A stretch of 21,258 nt of DNA. Source: CAZPUS01 sp964589825. GTDB lineage: Bacteria; Fibrobacterota; Chitinivibrionia; Chitinivibrionales; WJKA01. The position numbers were made by a program, and so were the translations under genes. Position 1 is the stretch's first letter; each line of letters opens with the position of its first letter. Positions 14,975 to 21,258 of this stretch are shown here, piece by piece. The notes beneath the pieces are model-generated. The model saw nothing but the letters and a program-made list of their open reading frames with translations, ran no database searches and was not told the DNA's origin. The DNA is taken from contig CAZPUS010000043.1 of assembly GCA_964589825.1 (NCBI GenBank), positions 1 to 21,258 of the forward strand, written 5' to 3'.

Positions 14975-17900
14975 TTAATTTACAAAGATCACTTTCGAAT
15001 TGAGTGTGCGTCGATTAGTTTTGATAGAGACTAAATATATACCGGTACCGGCGGGCTGATACATGTGAGTGCCGGGACGTATCTCGAGCGCCGCAGTAGC
15101 GGGTTTCAGATCTCCACTCTGTTTCGTTCTTTCGGCAACAATTACTCCCATTATATCATATACTCGGATATGTTCGATATGCTCGGTACCGAACATACCA
15201 TATTCGATACGGATACACTGCCGAAAAGGCTTGGCCGTGATTTTGACACGCGAGCGTGGATCCCTGAAAAAACCGACGCGTCCCGATGGACCTGAATTGA
15301 CAGTTGGAACGTCTGCCCCCCTGAGAACGCTCGCCGCGTAGCGAACGTACGGTCCACGCCAGTCGTTGAGGTAGTCCTGAAGCATTTTTTTGCCCCGCTC
15401 CTCGGCGTTATCGCCGCACCGATATAATGCCGCTGCGGCATATAAATTTGTCAATTGAAAATCTTTATTGGCTTCTTCGGATTGTATGGTAAGCGGTTCT
15501 CCTCTGCCACGGTAGCGATTATCAAGATACGCTTCGATTGCCGGGACACATTTAGAAGAGCCAATCATCGACGCCGCACCGAAAAGCGCGCGTTCGTGAC
15601 TGAAATCGTACATGCTTATTTCATTGATTTTAGCTGCAATGGCATCGGCTGCCCGTGCATCCCCAGCCATACCAAGGGCCCATATCGCGTGATCGATTCC
15701 CGGCACTCTGGTCCCAGCACCTCCGAAGGGTTCCTGTGCTTCGTAATCGTTCAATGATTGTCCATCCAGCCAGTTGGAGAGATAGTCGACCGCAGTAGTA
15801 TCTTTAAGCAAGCAGAGCAGTTCAGCCTTTTCATTATCAGGATTGTCTTTAAAGGAATCACGGAGAAACGATATACTGCGCTGTCCCACGGAAAGAAGCA
15901 GTGCGGCGTGTGTCGTATCGCCAGCTTTTTGCGCCGCCTCGATAAGCTCGTTGTCGCTTACCTCCCATTGTGTCAGCTTTTCACTTTGAATACTTGAAGA
16001 AATATTGCCGATTGATACCAAATGGTCCTGTACTGCAGATATGTCGACATCTCGAAGCGCAATTTTTTCTTCAGTACATTTTGCCGAAATATAGCCGGCG
16101 GCATATCCCTGGTTAATAAGATCAGGCTGCATCCGTGACATGGCAAGTGCATCGGTCGTGGCCGACATACACCGCCCGACCATGAGCATGCCCTTTAATC
16201 CCTTTGGCAAGACCGACCGATATGGAATAATGAACCGTTTATCCACCCGGGGAGGCGGCATAAGACCAGCATATGCACCAGGTTCGGCTATCGGAATCCC
16301 ATGCATATCGTAATTGGAGTATCCCACATTAATCCCGTCATGATATGGCCGGTCAAACCGCATATCCGCCACACCCACTACATATTCACCAATAATTCTT
16401 CGGTTCCCCCGAAACCCACATAAGGGATGGTATTCATAACAACCGGCTTTTCTCCTGCGGTTAAATACATGATACCATGTCAAGTTGTGAATATCCCACG
16501 GATCGACGGTTTTGTCAGGCCATTCATTAATACCACTATACTGTGGTTGTTCGGCATCACACAGGTATGAAGTTGAGAGCAAAGACAGATCACCGTCTAA
16601 ATAATCGGTCGATGCCCCGGCATGTGTCGCGATATCCCCGTCACCGCTCGCATCAATTACGAAATTGGCAAGCACCGCGCCCCTTCCCATGGGTGAGGCC
16701 AGAACGACCCCGTTAACTCGGTCATTCTCCTTTACCGCCCCGCAGCCAAGCGTGTTAAACCAGATATCCACACCTTCATCAATCGCTTTTTCCAGCAGAC
16801 CATTTGATATTTTGCCCGAATTGTCATTCCCGAACGCAACCTCCTGGTTAAATCCGTGACGATATCCCCGCCAGTACGATACTATCATGCGTCGCGTGCC
16901 TCCCAGCACACCCAGCATTTCAACAAGCAAAACTTTTGCGCCGTTTCTGGCCGCTGAAATGGCCGCAGGTGCCCCCGCAGTACCACCACCGACTACCACC
17001 ACATCATATTCTCCCCATATCGGGATCATATCTTCATCTACATGTACACTGGAATAATCATGCCCGGGACGATATCCCTGAAGCACTTCAGAGGTAACGA
17101 CTCCTGATACTGTCGACCCTCCGGAAATCGTTTTAACCGACACATTTGACGGCATGCTCCGCCCCGACGCATCGCTGTGCACTGCATCACCCACACGCAC
17201 CCCAAGCTCCACCTGCGAAAGCGGACGTACCAAGTCGTCTGCGTGTTCTCGAGAAACTGCGGTTGCAGATCCCAACACATATAAATAATCGATCCCCTGG
17301 GGACGACAATAATCAAGATCCAGGTTACTCGCACCGCCCCAGCTTGACGCCGAATACTCCTTTTGCGCTACTATCGATACAGGCTCGTTGTAATGCACTT
17401 CGTGCGCCGGCCAGTTATACTCCACAATGTTTTCTTTTCGAAGTACAGTTGCAGAGGCGCATCTATCCACCCAGGAGCCGTTGTGCATTGCAGCCGTGTG
17501 ATGCGCGATATAAAACTTGTTGCCCACCCAGTCTCCACTGGCGGTGGACATCGTGCCACCGGCATGATAACTACGGGTCATTTCGATTTGCTGGGCATCC
17601 CAAGACGTAAAGTCTGCACCCGCCAGACGCGCAATACCCCCCATTTGCGTCGCATCAACAACTACTTTCGCAATCACCACCTGTCGCCCCGCCTTGTTCG
17701 CCATAACCACGCCGGAAATTTTCCCGTTGCCGTCAACAACGACACCCACACCGTACGTCTTGTATAATAAATGCACTCCGGCATCCTGCAGTGCCTGCTC
17801 AACCGTTACTTTGAAGTCACCAGGGTTGATAAATCGGGTGCCGCTACCGCTGGCTGCACTTCCAAACATTTTTTCGGCAATTGCGTTCGATGAGGATTCG

Positions 17901-18163
17901 CCCGACACAAACCAGCAACGACGCTTTGCGGTTACCTGCCTGCCGACATAATAATTCCGGGAAAGCAGTAAAACTTCTGCACCATTTTCGGCTGCAGAAA
18001 GCGCTGCGGAAACCCCGGCTTCACTGGCTCCCACGACTACCACGTCAACCGAATACGCGATCGGCAGCTCGCATTCCGGTACACGAACATAATTCATCCC
18101 GTGTACTATACAAATGTATGCAAAAAGCCACAATACTGCATGCGTTATGTGTCTGTATTTCAT
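14975..18163 (-). CDS. Secreted tandem FAD-dependent oxidoreductase with helical repeats and sorting tail
   Basis: This 1062-residue protein begins with a signal peptide (hydrophobic about 9-21). It has two FAD-oxidoreductase modules of the PF12831 kind. The first dinucleotide-binding motif is VDVVVVGASEAGVSAA (39-54), with CWFVSGESS at 83-91. The second is YDVVVVGGGTAGAPAA (386-401), with LGGTRR (420-425) and FVIDASGDGD (501-510). About 720-960 is alpha-helical and HEAT-like, with repeated ALGMAGDARAADAI-type helices. The last ~90 residues form a beta-rich domain (IRIEYGMFG, HIRVYDIMGVIVAE, GTGIYLVSIKT) resembling the Por/T9SS type A sorting domain. Export to the periplasm or surface is likely. 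The substrate is unknown; homologues are often annotated loosely as xanthan-lyase-associated. AAGGA lies 9 bases before the ATG. Either FAD module could be degenerate: the first has Ser where the canonical GxGxxG has Gly. Confidence 0.82.
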   Translation of the reverse strand: MKYRHITHAVLWLFAYICIVHGMNYVRVPECELPIAYSVDVVVVGASEAGVSAALSAAENGAEVLLLSRNYYVGRQVTAKRRCWFVSGESSSNAIAEKMFGSAASGSGTRFINPGDFKVTVEQALQDAGVHLLYKTYGVGVVVDGNGKISGVVMANKAGRQVVIAKVVVDATQMGGIARLAGADFTSWDAQQIEMTRSYHAGGTMSTASGDWVGNKFYIAHHTAAMHNGSWVDRCASATVLRKENIVEYNWPAHEVHYNEPVSIVAQKEYSASSWGGASNLDLDYCRPQGIDYLYVLGSATAVSREHADDLVRPLSQVELGVRVGDAVHSDASGRSMPSNVSVKTISGGSTVSGVVTSEVLQGYRPGHDYSSVHVDEDMIPIWGEYDVVVVGGGTAGAPAAISAARNGAKVLLVEMLGVLGGTRRMIVSYWRGYRHGFNQEVAFGNDNSGKISNGLLEKAIDEGVDIWFNTLGCGAVKENDRVNGVVLASPMGRGAVLANFVIDASGDGDIATHAGASTDYLDGDLSLLSTSYLCDAEQPQYSGINEWPDKTVDPWDIHNLTWYHVFNRRRKAGCYEYHPLCGFRGNRRIIGEYVVGVADMRFDRPYHDGINVGYSNYDMHGIPIAEPGAYAGLMPPPRVDKRFIIPYRSVLPKGLKGMLMVGRCMSATTDALAMSRMQPDLINQGYAAGYISAKCTEEKIALRDVDISAVQDHLVSIGNISSSIQSEKLTQWEVSDNELIEAAQKAGDTTHAALLLSVGQRSISFLRDSFKDNPDNEKAELLCLLKDTTAVDYLSNWLDGQSLNDYEAQEPFGGAGTRVPGIDHAIWALGMAGDARAADAIAAKINEISMYDFSHERALFGAASMIGSSKCVPAIEAYLDNRYRGRGEPLTIQSEEANKDFQLTNLYAAAALYRCGDNAEERGKKMLQDYLNDWRGPYVRYAASVLRGADVPTVNSGPSGRVGFFRDPRSRVKITAKPFRQCIRIEYGMFGTEHIEHIRVYDIMGVIVAERTKQSGDLKPATAALEIRPGTHMYQPAGTGIYLVSIKTNRRTLNSKVIFVN

Positions 18164-18251
18164 CAGATGAATTCCTTGTTACCATTTCTCAATATCTACT
18201 GATTTAAGCGTAAAGGATTTTTTGTTTTTAGCAACCTTTTGTTCACGTCTG

Positions 18252-18279
18252 AAAAATTGAGTTCCGTCTAAAAACTCAA
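18252..18279 (-). terminator. Weak terminator or leader hairpin before the oxidoreductase gene
   Basis: On the minus strand TTGAGTT and AACTCAA (7 bp, 9-base loop) are followed by TTTTTC. It could end the DUF2271 transcript, or act as an attenuator if transcription starts at the promoter just upstream. The stem is AU-rich and weak. Confidence 0.35.
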
Positions 18280-18295
18280 GTTATATGTATGTTAA

Positions 18296-18323
18296 TATAT
18301 ATATTCTGACTCTTATTGTGCAA
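18296..18323 (-). promoter_or_regulatory. Candidate sigma-70-like promoter of the oxidoreductase gene
   Basis: TTGCAC (18323-18318) and TATATA (18301-18296) are separated by 16 bases on the minus strand. This would give a leader of about 125 bases before the ATG at 18163. The surrounding sequence is AT-rich, so chance matches are likely. Confidence 0.3.
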
Positions 18324-18424
18324 CAAATATCGTATTGATTTTACCACGTGCTCTTTGACATTCGGGATAGATTGCCATACGAACGTTCTCAGGCCCCTTA
18401 TAGATATTTCAAAAAGGCATGCAA

Positions 18425-18529
18425 AGAGCCTCGCGTCTGCACAGCGGAACAAACGCTCGGTCATTCGAGTGGGCCTGCGGAATCCGATTCTGCCGTCCGA
18501 ATCAGAAAGGATTCTTGTATTGAGGCTCT
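18425..18529. other. Nested inverted repeats, possible structured RNA
   Basis: AGAGCCTC (18425-18432) pairs with GAGGCTCT (18522-18529). Inside are CGCTCG/CGAGTG (18454-18471) and a double stem GAATCC-GATTC/GAATC-GGATTC (18480-18514). Together they could form a three-way junction on either strand. An 8-bp outer match is expected by chance in a region this size, so this remains weak. Confidence 0.25.
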
Positions 18530-18566
18530 AAACATCATACAAAACATGAAAAACTCAATATGATTG

Positions 18567-19376
18567 CTAACGTACTATATTGTAAGGAAATGTTCTACTA
18601 TATACAGGGGTATTAGATCTGCTATCGATAATAGCGAGTACATAGACGCCGCCGCTTATGTGAGACAGAGAAATACGTACAGATTTTTCACTGGATACCG
18701 TGGGGCATTGTCCCGCTTCTTTAACGTATGACTGTGCAACACAGTTACCCGCGGCAGAAAATACACATATACGGACGTCTCCTTTTAATGCAGATTCAAT
18801 AAATTCTATACGCAGAGAGGAATGCGTCATTTCAAAAGATATCTCCGAGAGAGGATAATGTTTATGGTTTTGCATCTCAGAGTTGTTTTTTATCGACGTA
18901 GGTGTATAAGAAACGTTAAAGTCAGAAAAAAATTGTGTGTCATCGAATGCTGTATCATGTGCGACTCCATCAAGGATAATGGATACCTCTCTATGTTTGG
19001 CAGCATAATCTGATTCTGTAAATTCTACTTGCACGCGATACATACCGTATGGCACTATGGCGTCCGATTTGTCTTTCATATCCCATATGCCTGATATTTC
19101 GCCATGGGACTGTCTAGTCGCCGCAGAAACGCCGTCATACTTTGCTCCGGATGCGTCAAGCCAGTTTGAAAGTGCGACCCAGTAACGTAACCCCCAAAGC
19201 TTTACGGTCGTTATAAAAGCACCGGATGAATCTTCCACCCAGATTGCGGCAGTATTATATGGTGCGTATTCACCGTTGTATGTATGCGTATGAACTGACA
19301 CTCGCATCTGTGAAAACGAGAATGTTGCACATAAAATACCGAAGAGACACATTGATGCAAATATTGAGTCTTTCAT
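18567..19376 (-). CDS. Secreted DUF2271 protein with C-terminal sorting-like tail
   Basis: This 269-residue protein has a signal peptide at about 1-22. Residues 25-158 match the DUF2271 pattern: NTAAIWVEDSSGAFITTVKL (41-60), WVALSNWLDASG (66-77), DGVSAATRQSHG (81-92), WDMKDKSDAIVPYGMYRVQV (98-117) and a final beta-strand stretch. From about 185 to the end, EFIESALKGDVRICVFSAAG, ISGGVYVLAI and a short basic finish look like a Por/T9SS-type sorting domain, similar to the tail of the neighbouring oxidoreductase. The function of DUF2271 is not known to me; it is a periplasmic or extracellular beta-sandwich. AAGG lies 9 bases before the ATG. About 400 bp separate it from the oxidoreductase gene downstream, so shared transcription is uncertain. 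Confidence 0.75.
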   Translation of the reverse strand: MKDSIFASMCLFGILCATFSFSQMRVSVHTHTYNGEYAPYNTAAIWVEDSSGAFITTVKLWGLRYWVALSNWLDASGAKYDGVSAATRQSHGEISGIWDMKDKSDAIVPYGMYRVQVEFTESDYAAKHREVSIILDGVAHDTAFDDTQFFSDFNVSYTPTSIKNNSEMQNHKHYPLSEISFEMTHSSLRIEFIESALKGDVRICVFSAAGNCVAQSYVKEAGQCPTVSSEKSVRISLSHISGGVYVLAIIDSRSNTPVYSRTFPYNIVR

Positions 19377-19410
19377 AAAACATACCTTAACGCAGAGTTT
19401 TATTTTTTTT

Positions 19411-19682
19411 TAGGTTCTCCACTGATTTGAGTGGATAGAGTATTTTGTTCTTTGAAAACTGCATATCATCGTAATATAAATCACTCCATAAAAAGTAGCC
19501 TTTTGAGATAGGTGCGCATGTAATTGGTCTGCCGCATTCTTAACAACGAAAAGGGTTAATTCGAAAAAGATCCTGTATACAAAAAAGCATATGGCTATAA
19601 AAGTGGCAATAAGCTAAAGAATATCATTTCCCTCGCATGTGGTGGATTACACATCCATCCACTCAAATCGAGGTAGATCCTA
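19411..19682. mobile_element. MITE-like element with TA-flanked terminal inverted repeats
   Basis: The left end GGTTCTCCACTGATTTGAGT and the inverted right end GGATCTACCTCGATTTGAGT match at about 20 of 26 positions including flanks, with a perfect inner 13 bp (GATTTGAGTGGAT at 19424-19436, ATCCACTCAAATC at 19657-19669). Both ends are bordered by TA, as in IS630/Tc1-mariner insertions. The ~272-bp AT-rich interior encodes nothing recognisable. A chance match of this quality is unlikely, but a long hairpin or protein-binding pair is an alternative. Confidence 0.45.
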
Positions 19683-19761
19683 TTTTTAAAAAAAACCATT
19701 TTTGTTTGTGCGGTAATGCAAACTCCTCGAACGGGATCACTGTCTGTGCCGGATCATAACG

Positions 19762-19827
19762 TTTTTTTGTACATAATACGTGCAAGGGTTTTGAGGGTTA
19801 TAGAAGTGTTTTACTTGTACAAAAAAA
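19762..19827. repeat. Inverted repeat TTTTTTTGTACA / TGTACAAAAAAA
   Basis: Twelve bases at 19762-19773 are perfectly repeated in inverted form at 19816-19827, 42 bases apart. Homopolymer content makes this less significant than its length implies. It may be a remnant of an element end or an operator pair. Confidence 0.5.
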
Positions 19828-19912
19828 ATACATTATGGTACACTTAATTCATAATATATCATCATGTTAAATGCCGTTCAGCAAGCCCTATATAAAAGCC
19901 TAATATTTCCCT

Positions 19913-21175
19913 CTATTGCTCCGATTTATCCAACAACTCGCTGTCTGTAGAAGAAATATGCAGCGTAACGGGATATCTTTGCCCCCCCGCATTTGTATCA
20001 ATTACAGAGAGGGTGCAGGTCATCGCCGTATCCGACCCGAGTGATTCCCTCTTAAATGAATGCCGAAGCTTTACCACATTATCAGAAATGTTTTGAGTGT
20101 TCAACTCCAGCCATCCAGGTTGATTCTCTACTCGAAGGTTTTCGAAGGAACCGGTCCATGTTTTTGCGGTAATGGTGACATTTGTCTTCGATAACGTGGC
20201 CCGATCTGTACGGACTGACACATACGTGGGATATAAAAACAGATCTGATTCCGGCGGGCTGATACACGTGCCCGTGTAAAAATCAAAGGGTTGCCAGAAA
20301 TCACGCTCCCGTTTAGCAAGCTGGATGCCTTTTGAATCTCCCAACCGATACACCCACGGCGAGCAGTTTTTACGCAACTGACAACATCCTTGTCTATGTG
20401 TATCCTGTCCGACCGGTAATACTATCCAAGCATTAGAATTTCCGGACCACATTTGTCTGTTCCAGCACCACCGGCCGGTTGAATCTTTCGGGCTGTACCC
20501 AGTAATATCGGTAAGGGATAAATGATACACCGCTCGTCCGCTGCGCGTTCTGATTCTCATTTGCGTGTGACAAGGTCTGCCCATATTTTGTGTAACCATT
20601 GTACCGTCTGGACTCGGACACGCGCTGCAGCCCTGCTCTGTATCCACGACTTTGGATTCTCCAGACTCCAAATCATGAATAATTATTCGCCAAGTACCGT
20701 CCACATGCGCAACTCCTGCAGCAGTTTTTCCGTTTGTTGATACGAATTCGTTAGTAAGCGGACAATAATTGCATTCCTTTTTTTCTACACACCGTCCCGA
20801 TGTAGTATATCGATATATACCTCCTTCTGCACCAAGCGATATCCCTTGCCGCGTGTAGCTTATATTTCCATTACACGCGACCTCGAACTGTTCCAGTATG
20901 ACACCTTCGTCGCTACTGCATATCGACACCGTCTTGCCTTTAATATATGCGATTCTTTCGCCGTCTGGTGAAAATCGCGGACATTCACCGAAGCCAAGAG
21001 TATCCGAGACACGTACTACACCACCGTTAAAGTAGTCTATACGACGAATCGCTCCCAACTTGTCAAGGCCCTGATCGTTACATACTACGAGACACATCCC
21101 ACTCTGCACATCCTTTGAAAAAATGCAGGGAACAAATATCGCCAAATGAGATAAAAGCAACGCAAAAGTCCTCAT
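19913..21175 (-). CDS. Exported PD40/TolB-like beta-propeller protein
   Basis: Taking the ATG at 21175 gives 420 residues beginning with a clear signal peptide (about 1-20, hydrophobic AL-rich, then CIFS-KD). The frame remains open to 21241, but the extra 22 residues are basic and have no ribosome-binding site. PD40/WD40-like repeats are visible: ECPRFSPDGERIAYIKG early on and SACPSPDGTMVTQN mid-protein, with a WNRQMWSGNSNAWIVLPVGQ block and many Cys residues (NYCPL, GCCQLRKNC), suggesting disulfides outside the cytosol. The final ~100 residues (from about YPTYVSVRTD) look like a beta-sandwich of the BACON/Ig type. PD40 propellers bind proteins or sugars; the function here is unknown. GGAAG about 10 bases upstream is the only ribosome-binding signal, next to a strong hairpin. 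Confidence 0.68.
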   Translation of the reverse strand: MRTFALLLSHLAIFVPCIFSKDVQSGMCLVVCNDQGLDKLGAIRRIDYFNGGVVRVSDTLGFGECPRFSPDGERIAYIKGKTVSICSSDEGVILEQFEVACNGNISYTRQGISLGAEGGIYRYTTSGRCVEKKECNYCPLTNEFVSTNGKTAAGVAHVDGTWRIIIHDLESGESKVVDTEQGCSACPSPDGTMVTQNMGRPCHTQMRIRTRSGRAVYHLSLTDITGYSPKDSTGRWCWNRQMWSGNSNAWIVLPVGQDTHRQGCCQLRKNCSPWVYRLGDSKGIQLAKRERDFWQPFDFYTGTCISPPESDLFLYPTYVSVRTDRATLSKTNVTITAKTWTGSFENLRVENQPGWLELNTQNISDNVVKLRHSFKRESLGSDTAMTCTLSVIDTNAGGQRYPVTLHISSTDSELLDKSEQ

Positions 21176-21199
21176 ATATATATAGCGCTTCCGACTTTT

Positions 21200-21216
21200 C
21201 CGGGGGTAACCCCCGG
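21200..21216. other. Strong GC hairpin upstream of the propeller gene
   Basis: CCGGGGG, a 3-base loop, and CCCCCGG form a perfect 7-bp stem 25 bases before the ATG at 21175. No U tract follows on either strand, so it is not a typical terminator. It may stabilise the mRNA 5' end or affect translation. Confidence 0.6.
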
Positions 21217-21258
21217 ATATTGTGGTTAGGCCGGTGCCCATCGTAAAGCCAATTGTGT

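Larger units (their letters stand above)
18164..18566. other. Intergenic region with hairpins, AT-rich half and boxA-like site
   Basis: This 403-bp stretch is AT-rich near the oxidoreductase start and more GC-balanced from about 18360 to 18530. It holds a possible promoter, a weak terminator-like hairpin and a cluster of nested inverted repeats (separate entries). TGCTCTTTGACATT at 18349-18362 on the plus strand resembles a boxA antitermination element. Short open frames here have no ribosome-binding site and no recognisable product. Confidence 0.5.
19377..19912. other. AT-rich intergenic region
   Basis: This 536-bp stretch has no convincing gene. It contains the MITE-like element and the TTTTTTTGTACA inverted repeat listed separately, and many A and T tracts. 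The plus-strand sequence GTTCTTTGAAAACT (19447-19460) resembles sequences found before rRNA operons, but no rRNA follows. Confidence 0.6.

Noticed and set aside
18276..18563. Small overlapping open frames of 62-71 codons on both strands
   Set aside because: None has a ribosome-binding site or recognisable sequence, and they overlap the hairpin cluster; I could not support any as a gene or as a transposase remnant.
1..21258. CRISPR array, anti-phage defence island or prophage
   Set aside because: No regularly spaced direct repeats, integrase, phage structural genes or known defence genes other than RecBCD were seen.

Overview
The window looks like a piece of a draft (gapped) bacterial chromosome scaffold; all confident genes are on the minus strand. 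Secreted proteins ending in a short beta-rich tail like the Por/T9SS sorting domain, a B12 receptor paired with a propeller lipoprotein, and a betaine-synthesis type glycine methyltransferase suggest a Gram-negative, probably salt-adapted bacterium. The Fibrobacterota/Chitinivibrionia area is my best guess (inference, low confidence).

Region 1 (1-5430) is a vitamin B12 acquisition island. Read along the minus strand it contains: a cobalamin riboswitch with a strong intrinsic terminator (5427-5127); a BtuB-like TonB-dependent receptor; a beta-propeller lipoprotein placed like the B12-capturing BtuG of Bacteroides; a terminator; a second, longer cobalamin riboswitch (1656-1332); a glycine/sarcosine N-methyltransferase (GSMT) whose ribosome-binding site lies in a switchable hairpin; another terminator; and the first 78 codons of a BtuF-like periplasmic B12-binding lipoprotein running off the window. 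The two riboswitches appear to use different mechanisms, transcription termination upstream of btuB and translation blocking upstream of GSMT. A betaine-pathway enzyme directly under a B12 riboswitch is the most unexpected observation here.

Region 2 (5430-5763) holds a 10-N scaffold gap flanked by two diverged copies of the same ~125-bp sequence (end of recD plus its terminator). This is most simply an unmerged contig overlap or strain variation.

Region 3 (5719-14470) is a compact recC-recB-recD operon encoding a complete RecBCD helicase-nuclease, with helicase and nuclease motifs intact and no ptrA between recC and recB.

Region 4 (14471-21258) contains three exported proteins separated by long AT-rich gaps of 400-540 bp: a 1062-residue double FAD-oxidoreductase-like protein with a helical repeat region and sorting-type tail, a DUF2271 protein with a similar tail, and a PD40/TolB-like propeller protein. 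The gaps contain a ~272-bp MITE-like element with TA-flanked inverted repeats, hairpins and boxA-like sequences, but no recognisable RNA gene. No CRISPR array, tRNA, rRNA or complete transposase was seen.
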